Source of the DNA: DATMNR01 sp963702765
GTDB lineage: Bacteria > Chloroflexota > Ktedonobacteria > Ktedonobacterales > Ktedonobacteraceae
Length of the DNA stretch: 48,562 nt
Direction of reading: 5' to 3'
Assembly: GCA_963702765.1 (NCBI GenBank)
Contig: CAVPEB010000029.1
Span: 1-48,562, forward strand
Both the position numbers and the translations under genes were made by a program. Numbering within the stretch: position 1 is the stretch's first letter; every line of letters begins with the position of its first letter. The notes beneath the pieces are model-generated. The model was not told the DNA's origin. It did not search any database and saw nothing but the letters and a program-made list of their open reading frames with translations. This document shows positions 16,961 to 25,899 of the stretch, one piece after another.

Positions 16961-18358
16961 ATGAGCCACACGGAGAATGCTTCTATGGATGTTCGGCAGA
17001 CGTCTAACGAAAGAGCGTATAGTTCAAAGATGCAAGAGACAACGGATACACGCTTGCAGGGGCGTTTGCTCGTACTTGCACGGGTTGTGTGGTTCATACT
17101 GGTGGCTTTGGCGGCGTTGGTCTTCTTTTTTAGCTTGCCGGTATATATTGCACAGCTATCTAGTGTATGTAGTGGTATTGCATGTGGTACCGGGCAACTT
17201 ACTCCTCAAATCGTAGAGACACTACGAAACCATGGATTCACGATTGGCGAGTATGTAACAATCACTGTTGTACTTGCCTTTATCCAGGCTTTCGTCTGGT
17301 TCACAGTTGGTGGGGTACTCTTCTGGCGCAAGTCGAATGATTGGATGGCGCTTCTGGTCGCACTTATGATGGTGTTACTGGGCACAGGCGTTGTCTTAAA
17401 CACGGTAGAGGGGAGTTTTTCGCTCTGGCAATTTCCCTCCCGACTCATAGACTTTCTTGCCTACTTACTTCTGGTTCTTGTCATCTTACTTTTTCCCAAT
17501 GGCCGATTTGTGCCTCGCTGGACTTGCTTGCTTTTCATCGTGTTTATCCCCGTGGAGGGGCTCTACAATTTCTTCCCAAACTCATTACTCAATAATACTA
17601 TCTGGTACAATCTGATCTGGATAGGCATTGTCATCAGTATCATTGCCACACAGGCCTATCGTTATATAAGAGTATCCAATCTAGTCCAGCGTCAACAGAC
17701 CAAGTGGGTCGTTTTCGCCATCATTATTGGGCTGCTGGTAGAGGCCTTGTTCACACTAGCTGCTGTCTTTTTCCCTTCGCTCGATCAATCAGGTTCGCTC
17801 TACTGGCTGCTCTATAATAACATCAGTTCTTATGCATTACTGCTCATCCCACTTTCATTGTTCATAGCTATCTTGCGCTATCGGCTTTGGGATATTGATA
17901 ATCTGATCAACCGCACACTCGTTTATGGAATACTAACGTTTCTGCTTGCACTGGTCTATTTTGGCCTTATCTTTGCCCTACAATACCTCTTGAGAGGTGT
18001 CATTGGCCAGTCGAATGATGTCGTTATTGTTATCTCCACGCTGACGATTGCCGCTATATTCCAGCCGTTGCGAAAGCGTATCCAGAAGATTATTGATCTT
18101 CGCTTCTACAGAAGCAAGTACGATGCAGCTAAGACTCTGGAAGCTTTCGGTTCAACATTGCGTAATGAGGTAGATTTGAGCGAGTTGAGTGAACAATTAT
18201 TGGCGGTCGTACAGGAAACAATGCAGCCTGCACACGTTTCATTGTGGTTGCGCAAACCAGTGCGAGTCAAAGAAGATACTTCCAAAGGCGAAGAGGTCTT
18301 TGAGAAATTTCCTGTACCCTCAGATAAGAGTATGTCCACTGGATTGAAGAAGCAATAA
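16961..18358 (+). CDS. Multi-TM sensor-like membrane protein, kinase-less
   Basis: The 465 residues have a short soluble N-terminus, about eight TM helices, and a C-terminal soluble piece starting at RFYRSKYDAAKTLEAFGSTL and ending soon after MQPAHVSLWLRKP. That last block resembles the start of the GAF/dimerisation region in the large membrane histidine kinases of Chloroflexota and Actinobacteria, but no HisKA or HATPase domain follows. Between TM1 and TM2 lies a Cys-containing loop (SVCSGIACGTGQ) that could form a disulfide or bind a ligand. A full-length paralog is at 41034 and a broken one at 13777. ATG 16985, with GGAG upstream, is a better-supported start than 16961. The role is inferred only. 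Confidence 0.75.
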   Translation: MSHTENASMDVRQTSNERAYSSKMQETTDTRLQGRLLVLARVVWFILVALAALVFFFSLPVYIAQLSSVCSGIACGTGQLTPQIVETLRNHGFTIGEYVTITVVLAFIQAFVWFTVGGVLFWRKSNDWMALLVALMMVLLGTGVVLNTVEGSFSLWQFPSRLIDFLAYLLLVLVILLFPNGRFVPRWTCLLFIVFIPVEGLYNFFPNSLLNNTIWYNLIWIGIVISIIATQAYRYIRVSNLVQRQQTKWVVFAIIIGLLVEALFTLAAVFFPSLDQSGSLYWLLYNNISSYALLLIPLSLFIAILRYRLWDIDNLINRTLVYGILTFLLALVYFGLIFALQYLLRGVIGQSNDVVIVISTLTIAAIFQPLRKRIQKIIDLRFYRSKYDAAKTLEAFGSTLRNEVDLSELSEQLLAVVQETMQPAHVSLWLRKPVRVKEDTSKGEEVFEKFPVPSDKSMSTGLKKQ

Positions 18359-18446
18359 AGCAAGAGACTCGAGAGAACCGGATAAAAGAGGCTTTTGGAA
18401 TGATTGCTGAAAGTGATGACGTCTAAAGTACACGTATTTGAAATAA

Positions 18447-18680
18447 TTATAGCTGATTATATGTATTATCGTGTTCAAAGTAAGCCACAAACATCCACTC
18501 GCCGTAGCTCTGTCGATGGACCAGTTCGTATTGAAAATCATGTAATTCTTCCAGAGAATGAATTGTTTGAGAAGTGTGATCGCAGTGTCCTCCGCCTACA
18601 TGTTGATAATAGACTGCTTCAACAGGGAAGTCGTTGGTATGAAAGTTTTCCCGAAACGAGATGACATTTTGGGTAATCAC
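18447..18680 (-). CDS. Small hypothetical protein
   Basis: The 77-residue product starts at GTG with AAAGGAG about 8 nt upstream. It is soluble and acidic, rich in His and aromatic residues (VYYQHVGGGHCDHTSQ, WMFVAYFEHDN), which suggests a metal-binding site, but no family is recognised. It is convergent with the multi-TM gene. Confidence 0.55.
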   Translation of the reverse strand: MITQNVISFRENFHTNDFPVEAVYYQHVGGGHCDHTSQTIHSLEELHDFQYELVHRQSYGEWMFVAYFEHDNTYNQL

Positions 18681-19405
18681 TGTTACACTCCTTTCATTTG
18701 TTAACTGCTATGGCACGATAGCAGGATCTGAACTTTTATGTTATTAAGAGTTTACCTGAAATAGATCACAGCAATATCACTCGACAGGCCAAGTATCTCA
18801 CTATCTTGTCACAGAAGTTTTCATTATCATGTCTTTCTTGTTGCGAAGAAAGACCAATTAGCCCCATTGTCATTCTGAGCGCCAGCGAAGAATCTCACGC
18901 GTCGGGCAACGAGATTCTTCGCTGGCGCTCAGAATGACAGGCGCATGCGTCCATTCCATCTATATTCTCGTCAACCTTTATATTTCACTTGGAGGATTGT
19001 GTTGGATTCAATTTGCAAGGAGAAGCGGCCCTGACGCTACAATTCTACACATTGCGAAGTTTATATTATTTATCGAAAATATCGCTCATTTACCGCTCAT
19101 TTTGAGCGGTAATTTAGTGGCGAGCTAATGGAAGGAGGGTGAAGGCAAATCGGCGTGTAAGTTCAACAGAGCAGGGTATTAGAAATCATCCAACAATGCC
19201 TGTGTTGGTCGATTGGCATAAGACTGTATATAGATCGTTGTCCTATCCCATATTCGATTGGCCAGGGCGAGACGAATTTACATAAGCCTATGGGATAGTA
19301 CGGTGAGCAATTTAGGGCGGTGGGCACTTGAAATGTGCAAGCGCTCACCGCCCATAGTCCACCCTTCAATCCCTACGAATCATTACCGTTACAATTGATC
19401 TCGAT
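18681..19405. other. Long gene-free stretch with palindromic repeats
   Basis: No coding sequence is supported. It contains the 29-bp inverted repeat at 18868-18939, a hairpin at 19090-19112 (TTACCGCTCA, TTT loop, TGAGCGGTAA) and a GGGCGGTG/CACCGCCC hairpin at about 19315-19353 that could terminate the minus-strand gene ending at 19406. Confidence 0.45.
18868..18939. repeat. REP-like inverted repeat
   Basis: Two perfect 29-bp arms (TGTCATTCTGAGCGCCAGCG, then AAGAATCTC, and its reverse complement) flank a 14-bp spacer. The same core occurs three times at 34772-34920, so this is a dispersed extragenic palindrome family in this genome. Confidence 0.85.
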
Positions 19406-20449
19406 TCAACTCTCATGAAGGGAGATTGAGCCAGTATTTGTTGTCATGGTTATGGTTGCCTGTGGTGCGCTGCCTACATCGCTATGTGCTGTGGCACCAG
19501 TGAAGTTGGGATGCTGCACGTATACACCCGGGAAGTCGCTCGTGATTGAGCCTGTGTCGGTGCTGGCATCCAGATGGAATACTGAACTGGCTGGTAGAGT
19601 CACGTTGATCGATCCGGTATTGGTGGTAAACTGGTATGATCCGGTCCGGCTGATCGAACCATTGAATGTGATCGAGCCGGTGTTCGAATTTAAGGTAGAG
19701 CCTGGACTCAAAACCCCGTCTCTGACGTCAACAGAGCCAGTATTACTTTGTAATGACATTTGTCCACTGACGCCACTGACATCAAGCCCGCCGGTAGTTG
19801 TCTTGATTTCCAGTGCAGCATTATTGGGTACAGTTACTGCAAAATCCACTCTCAGCGAGCTGAAGAAAGTGACATTTGTTGACCTGTATACATTCGCGGT
19901 GATAGTATTAGCTGCACTATTCTGAGTATAGTTTACCTGCACATCGTTCACGTTGCTACCTGGCCCGGCATACCTCGTAGCCTGGATGGTCACATCGCTT
20001 CCTGTACCGCCTGATTGTACATGTATGCTGCCAATGTCATTATTTATCACGACTGTAGGAGTCGCGCTGACGGCAAAATGGCGCGGTGTTTCTGCAACAC
20101 TGTTCGTATAGCCAGAGAAATTGAAACCAACATTACCGAAGGCCAAACCCCCAAGCCAGGTGAATGTCAATGTTAGAAACACTGCCAGCACGATCCATGG
20201 CCATACAAGGTGCCTTCTACGTGGTGGTGCATACGGTGGCCCGTAATACGGACCATAATAATATGGCTGTTGCCCTGGGCCGGGATAGTAATTTTGCCTC
20301 GCATAAGATGGATATTGTGGTGGCTGTACGGCCTGTCTGACTGGTTGTTCAGGTGGTAGCGGTGAGGTCGTTTGGGGCGTCTCTACCACCTGAGGTTGCT
20401 CAACTGGACGCTCTTCTGTGCTTGTGCGTCCTACTTCTTGATTACTCAT
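19406..20449 (-). CDS. DUF4097-type membrane-anchored beta-repeat protein
   Basis: The 347 residues have a Pro/Gln/Tyr-rich cytosolic N-terminus (about 1-78), one TM helix (about 82-104, after RRR) and an extracellular beta-solenoid-like domain with the recurring NTGSI/NTGSV turn. Examples are SNTGSVDVRDG, NSNTGSITFNG, TNTGSINVTLP and TNTGSISLHES. This repeated G-S-I pattern is the hallmark of the DUF4097/LiaG-like family, associated with envelope stress regulation in other bacteria. AAGGAG is 6 nt before the ATG. It is monocistronic. Confidence 0.85.
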   Translation of the reverse strand: MSNQEVGRTSTEERPVEQPQVVETPQTTSPLPPEQPVRQAVQPPQYPSYARQNYYPGPGQQPYYYGPYYGPPYAPPRRRHLVWPWIVLAVFLTLTFTWLGGLAFGNVGFNFSGYTNSVAETPRHFAVSATPTVVINNDIGSIHVQSGGTGSDVTIQATRYAGPGSNVNDVQVNYTQNSAANTITANVYRSTNVTFFSSLRVDFAVTVPNNAALEIKTTTGGLDVSGVSGQMSLQSNTGSVDVRDGVLSPGSTLNSNTGSITFNGSISRTGSYQFTTNTGSINVTLPASSVFHLDASTDTGSITSDFPGVYVQHPNFTGATAHSDVGSAPQATITMTTNTGSISLHES

Positions 20450-20963
20450 AGTTAGCTCCTTCGGCAGATTACAACGGAAGGAAGCCCCTCCGTACCCTGC
20501 CTATATCTCGTCTAACTGCCTGGTGGTAAGCCAGGTATTCTAGCTCTAGCGGTACCAAATGCGCCTCTTCTGTTATGAAACAGTAAGCGCAATACACTGC
20601 TATGAGCGTTTCTTAAACGTTCCGTGGAATATTCATATCTATCTCTATTCGTTTCCAATATATAGCATAGCCCTTTGGTATCACGAAGGCTTCTCAAATT
20701 CGCATGTAGAGTGTCACAGACAACACACAAATTCATGTGTCGAGTAACAGGAGAAGAAAAGGAGAGAGCAGGATGTCTGGCCGGCCAGACATCCTGCTCT
20801 CTCCTTTTCTTTTTGATAGGTTGAGATTTTTAGTATTTCATTGTTTGATCTGGATAATCGAAAGTCCAGCATAAGTACAATCACACAGCTTTTGTGGCAT
20901 ACTACGCAACTACCTTCGGCTCGATTCCTCAAGATGATCGACCGATGTTTCCCCAATAGACCC
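20450..20963. other. Intergenic stretch containing a 58-bp palindrome
   Basis: No gene is supported apart from the palindromic terminator at 20754-20811. The rest probably holds the promoter of the DUF4097 gene and the 3' end of the transcript from the gene at 20964. Confidence 0.4.
20754..20811. terminator. Perfect 58-bp palindrome, likely bidirectional terminator
   Basis: The arms of 29 bp are exact reverse complements and meet at GGCC|GGCC-type symmetry with no spacer. The centre is TCTGGCCGGCCAGA. T-rich runs follow on both strands (CTTTTCTTTTT on plus; CCTTTTCTTCT on minus). It lies 150 nt downstream of the minus-strand gene at 20964, so terminating that gene is the simplest role. A loopless stem this long is unusual. 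Confidence 0.75.
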
Positions 20964-22160
20964 TTATACTGCTTTTGCGAAATGCTCTTCTCGAGAGGAT
21001 AGCTCATCTTCATGTATGCGGTTTAGCATATCCGCTAAGGTTTCTCCGCTGCTTCCATCCTCAGCAACAACAATAATGACCCCGAGTATCTCTCTCAAGA
21101 TTGCTTGATGACCAAGGAGGCTAAAATGTGGCGTACCATCCGAATATTCTTTCAGCCTCGGTAGTGTATTCGTAAGAACCGTACTCACTGGAATCCGGCC
21201 CTCTGGAGGCAATTGCTCCAACTCTTCTGAAAATTTCTTTAAGGCGGTTTTTGTTGCTAAATAGGTCCCTCCAGTGCCGATTTCTCCAGCCCATTGGACT
21301 CTCTTCATTAAAAATCTCCATGCTGGGATTGTAAAGAGATATTTGTCAGGTTTTCCATTCTTCCCGAGTGAAAAGTAAGGCAATTGTATGTGATTCTGGT
21401 ACTGAGGCGGCATGATGACAAGCATATATGTTCGCAGGCCTTTTTCTTTTCTTTTTGAGAAAACATGCTGGGCAATTCTGAAAGATTCTAATTCGCACTG
21501 CATCAAATTATCAGTAATCCGGTCAAATTCTTCTCGGTATGCTTTCACGTTTGCGAATTGAGGAAGGAAAAACATGAGAGCGGCCTGTGCTAGATGATCC
21601 GTAGATGCACGGTAGTCATTCCCATTATAAAAGTACATAATGATGAGATCTCTTTCTTCCGCGATCATATTTTCGCCTTCTTTTTTTATGAGCTCATCAA
21701 TCCTTTCACTGGGATCACCTTCTTTTGCATGAGGATATGCCTGCACTTTTGTAAAGCCAACCTTATAAAGAGCTTTTTTAAACTCTAAAACAAATGCTCC
21801 TTTATGTACCCACCTTTCATTCAATCTTCTGGAAAAGCCTCCTGTTTTCCCAGCCTCTGCGTTCACTTTTGATTTACTATCGCCATATTCTTCTGCAACA
21901 AGACCGACTGTCTCTAATCTTGCTTTCGGAAGTTCTAAGGAGTTCACAAATCTCACACCTGTTGGATCTATTATGCCATTACCAATGGCATCGAGTTCTC
22001 TCAGTTCGCGACAATTTTCTGAGATTTTGTCTTGCAGAGCATGGGATCTTCTGGCGAATTCTTTTGCGTAGAACATGGCACGTTTGACTTTCTTGTGATC
22101 AAGAGGGAACGCTGTCACTTCTTCATGCCATATGCTGTTATCCTGCTCGTGCGATATCAT
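20964..22160 (-). CDS. Unrecognised 398-residue soluble protein
   Basis: The start MISHEQDNSIWHEE is preceded by GGGGAAGGAG at good spacing; a GTG start at 22205 would add 15 residues without a ribosome binding site. The product is charged and apparently soluble with no TM segments. Notable parts are an N-terminal helical region (KKVKRAMFYAKEFARRSHAL), a central region with Glu/Lys-rich helices (DELIKKEGENMIAEERDLII) and a conserved-looking aromatic segment (QNHIQLPYFSLGKNGKPDKY, FTIPAWRFLM). I recognise no catalytic motif. It has its own terminator and no operon partner. Confidence 0.75.
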   Translation of the reverse strand: MISHEQDNSIWHEEVTAFPLDHKKVKRAMFYAKEFARRSHALQDKISENCRELRELDAIGNGIIDPTGVRFVNSLELPKARLETVGLVAEEYGDSKSKVNAEAGKTGGFSRRLNERWVHKGAFVLEFKKALYKVGFTKVQAYPHAKEGDPSERIDELIKKEGENMIAEERDLIIMYFYNGNDYRASTDHLAQAALMFFLPQFANVKAYREEFDRITDNLMQCELESFRIAQHVFSKRKEKGLRTYMLVIMPPQYQNHIQLPYFSLGKNGKPDKYLFTIPAWRFLMKRVQWAGEIGTGGTYLATKTALKKFSEELEQLPPEGRIPVSTVLTNTLPRLKEYSDGTPHFSLLGHQAILREILGVIIVVAEDGSSGETLADMLNRIHEDELSSREEHFAKAV

Positions 22161-22427
22161 ACCCACACACTCCTTCCCCCTGGAATGCGCTTCTTCAGCA
22201 ACCACTCGTTCCCATCCTCATGATATCTTCCGCATCTCACAACGACATCACCCGGGCTAAGCTCAACATCACGGTGTCCTCACAGATACAATGAGTCGGT
22301 ATACTCCCGAATTGGTCACTTGATTCTGCATTAGGTTATGAAATGGCAGTAAAAGGCATCAGCATATCGTATTGTACGTTAGATAATAATCTGGTTCAAA
22401 GGGAACAAGAGAAATAGCTATTCATGG

Positions 22428-23246
22428 TTAAGGTATCGGCTTCGTAGCCATGAGTGAGAACATGAGGGGTATCAAATCCCTCTTTGCAGGATCTTTGAAG
22501 CGCAAGAATCGGTCTTCGCCTTCTTCCATATCCGTAAAACATTCCCAGGCGCAAAATGGGTGTTCGTGCAGAAAATCAATTTTCAAACCTGCCGAGATTA
22601 ACGAATTAAAGATCTCGCTAAAGGTGTGATTCCATCCATAGGTAGTGATATGTTCGAGCTTCGCTTGCTTTTCAGCGTACGTACCTTCCTCTTCGTCCTT
22701 GATGGGTTCTTTTGAAAAGTAGGGGTAACGAAGTTTAAGATCAGTCGATTTATCATCGAATGTCCACATGAAGGGATGGCCTTCTGCGATATAGAAGAAG
22801 CCTCCGGGTTTGAGATAATGCCCAATAATGCGGCCCCAGGGTTGCAAATCTGGTAACCAGCTAATAGCGCCATATGATGTGAAAACGATATCAAACTCTC
22901 CAGCAGCATCAAGCACGTCTGGCAATTTATATAATTCGGTGCAGATGAAGTTTGCGTCCAGATTGAGTTCTCGACTCAAATTTTGAGCGATTGCAATTGC
23001 CTTGTCAGAAAAATCGATGCCAGTGACCTGTGCTCCCAGGCGTGCCCAGGATAGCGTATCCAAACCAAAGTGGCATTGCAGATGAAGGAGCTTTTTACCT
23101 GCTACATCTCCCACCTCTTTGAGTTCAAGAGGATGAAGCTTGATCTTGCCTGCTTTAAAACTGGCAAGGTTGTATCCTTCTCCCTGCGAGTGTACGATAG
23201 CTGCTTCATTCCACCAGTCAAGATTTGCTTTTGTATAGTCGTCCAT
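22428..23246 (-). CDS. Class I SAM-dependent methyltransferase
   Basis: A Rossmann-fold methyltransferase. Motif I reads LLHLQCHFGLDT (about 53-64), followed by VTGIDFSDKAI with the acidic residue that binds the ribose of SAM, FDIVFTSYGA (motif IV region) and LKPGGFFYIAEG. The 272 residues match the small-molecule methyltransferases with the H-L-Q-C-H-F-G variant of motif I. The substrate cannot be deduced. GAAAGG precedes the ATG. It is monocistronic. Confidence 0.88.
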   Translation of the reverse strand: MDDYTKANLDWWNEAAIVHSQGEGYNLASFKAGKIKLHPLELKEVGDVAGKKLLHLQCHFGLDTLSWARLGAQVTGIDFSDKAIAIAQNLSRELNLDANFICTELYKLPDVLDAAGEFDIVFTSYGAISWLPDLQPWGRIIGHYLKPGGFFYIAEGHPFMWTFDDKSTDLKLRYPYFSKEPIKDEEEGTYAEKQAKLEHITTYGWNHTFSEIFNSLISAGLKIDFLHEHPFCAWECFTDMEEGEDRFLRFKDPAKRDLIPLMFSLMATKPIP

Positions 23247-23509
23247 TGAGACTTACCTTTCTAAATGCGGGAGTAAAGAAACTGAAGTATGTTGCTTTAT
23301 CATATCAGAAAGTATTTTTGCTACTTCCATCTCTCAAGCTAGACATGATGCGGCTGTGACCTGTATTCTATCACCTCAACCAAATTAGTTGCGGTTGTCC
23401 TGTGCATTATACTGTGCTTCGCTTGACACGACATTCTTCTTGCAAGACTGACTGGTATAAATTGACACGCAATTCCTGTAATATTTCGCTGTGCTAAACG
23501 ATAGTTAAG

Positions 23510-24091
23510 ATGAGTTACTCAAATAAAACGAGGAAAATGATGCAAGCAAACAGACATAGAGTACAGGCAGAGCAGGAGATGGCTCTTTTGTACAGGAAGC
23601 ACGCTCCAGGTCTGCTTACGTATGTCCGAATGCACATAAGCTCAGCAGAAGATGCGGAAGATTTGGTGGTGGAAGTTTTCATGGCAGCTCTCGAGAATGC
23701 AAAATTTGCCGCGCTATCGGAGAAAGAGAAGCAGTTGTGGTTGTGGCGAGTTACGCGCAACAAAGTGATCGATAAATATAGGCGAGCAAAAACTCGTCAG
23801 AATGTGTCACTCGAGCAGGTGGCTGACGGCCTTTTTGAAGATGAGATGGCTGGCCCCGAATATGCGGCTTTGAGGCAAGAAGGTTATATGGAATTGTATG
23901 CACACCTGAAAAGGTTACCCTTGCTTCAACAGCAGATTTTACGCATGCGCTTTGGACAGGATTTGTCCTGTAGCGAGATCGCGACCAGGTTGGGAAAGCG
24001 GGAAAACGTTGTGCGTGTCACACTTTCACGCACATTAAATCTTTTGCGGAAAATTTATCGACGAGGAAGGGAGGAACAGGAACGTGGCTGA
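23510..24091 (+). CDS. ECF-type RNA polymerase sigma factor
   Basis: The 193 residues are arranged as region 2 (about 25-95: LLYRKHAPGLLTYVR, AEDAEDLVVEVFMAAL, LWLWRVTRNKVIDKYRR) and region 4 (about 130-185: RLPLLQQQILRMRFGQDLSC, then SEIATRLGKRENVVRVTLSR). No region 3 is present, so this is an extracytoplasmic-function sigma factor. Its stop overlaps the start of the membrane protein downstream by 8 nt, the usual layout for a sigma/anti-sigma pair. It may or may not be the factor that reads the conserved GTAAC motif elsewhere in the window. Confidence 0.93.
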   Translation: MSYSNKTRKMMQANRHRVQAEQEMALLYRKHAPGLLTYVRMHISSAEDAEDLVVEVFMAALENAKFAALSEKEKQLWLWRVTRNKVIDKYRRAKTRQNVSLEQVADGLFEDEMAGPEYAALRQEGYMELYAHLKRLPLLQQQILRMRFGQDLSCSEIATRLGKRENVVRVTLSRTLNLLRKIYRRGREEQERG

Positions 24092-25219
24092 GAAGGATGA
24101 GTTTTTTTCACCTGAAGAAGTAGACAGACAAATTGAAAGTGTGAGCCAATTTAAGGAAGGCGATCGTATAGATGCGAAAGCATTGGCGTATCTACGCAGC
24201 TTTTATCAGACGGATGCCCAGCGGGAGCAAGAGTCGCTAGATCGGATTTGGAACCGCATTGCGAGCGCAACTTTTTTTGAACAAGATACTCAAGAAAGTG
24301 AGAAAGAGTTAACAATGCAAAATCCAAATATGCAATACAGTGGCAGAACTTTAGGCAGTACGCGTGAATCACACACACGGCGTGCTTCGCTGATGCAGCG
24401 ACTCGGTGTATTGGCGGCGGTTGTTTTCCTGGTAGCCCTGGTTGGCAGTATGGCAATAGTTTTTTACGCTGCTCGACATACCCCTGGAGGTACCGCCTCT
24501 CCTCTTCCAACATCAACACTTACGACTGCTCATGTGCCATTGAAAGTCACGTCTGTTAGTATGTCGGTAACCCCTGAATCTATTGCGAACATGTCGTGCG
24601 GTACGAACTTGACCGTGACCTATACGGCCCTCTTTCATGTCAATCCGAATAGTGCGGGTGGTATTGTGCATTTCAGTTATACGATGAACAATGGGCGCGG
24701 ACAAACCCCGTGAGCATCACCTTCAATCCTGGAGAAACTACTAAATCTTACACATTTTCATGGAAAGGCGCGTTGCCTGTTGACCATACGTATCCTGAAC
24801 CTGGTGGTGTCCAGGTGACAAGCCCCAATCAACTGACGTCTCCACTGGTTGAGCCATCAGGGCAATGTACATCTTTGGCAGCGTTCCAAGTCACGAAAGT
24901 TGATATGGCGGTAAGTCCCACATCTATTCAAGGATTGTCCTGTGGAACTTCGGTAGTTGTTACCTATACAGCCACCATTTATGTTGCGGCCAATAGCCCT
25001 GGTGGTACCGTTCAGTTCAGTTATACGGTGAACAATGGGCGTGGGCAAACCCCGGCCAGCATCATCTTCAGCCCTGGACAGACTATTCGAACCTATACAT
25101 TTACATGGAGAGGCGTGTTACCTGCTGATCATACATATCCCGGGCCAGGCGGTATCCAGGTGACCAGCCCCAATCAAGTGACTTCCCAATTGGTTGCGCC
25201 AACGGGTATGTGTAGTTAA
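24084..25219 (+). pseudogene. Membrane partner of the sigma factor, two extracellular repeats, frameshifted
   Basis: Two frames form one protein. The first, 24084-24713, has a cytosolic N-terminus of about 110 residues, a TM helix (LGVLAAVVFLVALVGSMAIV) and the start of an extracellular domain. The second, 24710-25219, completes that domain and adds a second copy. The repeats align closely: FSYT.NNGRGQTP, PG.T...YTF.W.G.LP.DHTYP, GG.QVTSPNQ.TS.LV.P.G. Comparing them shows one base missing at about 24709 in copy 1 (CCCCGTGAGC against CCCCGGCCAGC). The stop and a GTG start overlap, so translation could also restart there. The cytosolic part should bind the sigma factor but lacks the HxxxCxxC zinc motif. 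I infer an anti-sigma or co-sensor. Confidence 0.75.
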
Positions 25220-25402
25220 TGTTACAAGTGATGCAACTGATGCAAACGTGACAATTCTGACCGGCAAAAACGATCTTTCCGTCCCACAGTAATCAAACGT
25301 GTGCTCAAACTCAAAGCATGTGTGGTGAATGATCAGAGATTACACAACTACCTGTTACAAGTGATGCAACTGATGCAAACGTGAATATCAGTATTCGTAA
25401 TA
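25220..25402. repeat. Pair of exact 32-bp direct repeats
   Basis: The 32-mer starting TGTTACAAGTGATGCAACTG and ending GATGCAAACGTGA occurs at 25220-25251 and again at 25353-25384. The first copy starts at the stop codon of the sigma partner gene. A duplication target, a site for a regulator (internal GTGATGCAA/CTGATGCAA) or a deletion-prone repeat are possible. Confidence 0.8.
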
Positions 25403-25864
25403 TTAATTGGGAATATGATCTGTCAGGTTTAGTCGTTTCATGGCGGATTTCACGAGATTTGAGAGTTGATCTAATGTAAGAGCGAGTCCGCCATTAAGGG
25501 CATTCTCTATCATCAGATTATTGTAATCCAACGCGAAGCGACGGCTATCTGTTTGATACCCTATACATTCTTTCCCAAGGATATAAGCCATGCCGAGTTC
25601 GACGCAGGTACCCTCGTCTGGAACTCTGCCGTTTAGAATACAAACGAAAAGATCGCAAGCTCGAACCTGGCTGACATCCAGTTCGAATAATCGACGTCTT
25701 ACACGCTCTGGCGGTTGGCCCTCGCGGATCATGCGAATCGATTCACCGCCATCACGTTGAGGTAAATATGTTTGGATGCCCAGTGATTGTACGAGAGCGT
25801 CTACTTTCAGATTGAAAGCTTTCTCGGCATCGTTAAATAGAGGGCCTGCAATATATGCCTGCAT
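25403..25864 (-). CDS. Nucleoside 2-deoxyribosyltransferase family protein
   Basis: The 153 residues begin with the family's YIAGPLFNDAE and contain DVSQVRACDLFVCILNGR, then PDEGTCVELGMAY. The Glu in this last motif is the nucleophile of the family. NNLMIENAL near the C-terminus matches the segment that closes the active site. Enzymes of this fold swap or hydrolyse the base of deoxynucleosides, for salvage or to clear modified nucleotides. AGGAG precedes the ATG. It lies 35 nt downstream of the DsrE-like gene and is likely in its operon. Confidence 0.85.
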   Translation of the reverse strand: MQAYIAGPLFNDAEKAFNLKVDALVQSLGIQTYLPQRDGGESIRMIREGQPPERVRRRLFELDVSQVRACDLFVCILNGRVPDEGTCVELGMAYILGKECIGYQTDSRRFALDYNNLMIENALNGGLALTLDQLSNLVKSAMKRLNLTDHIPN

Positions 25865-25899
25865 TCATATCTCCTGCATCAGTGTAGTTGCGATAGAAT

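Noticed and set aside
19446..19925. 159-residue plus-strand ORF opposite the DUF4097 gene
   Set aside because: It mirrors the NTGSI-repeat coding strand and lacks a start signal.
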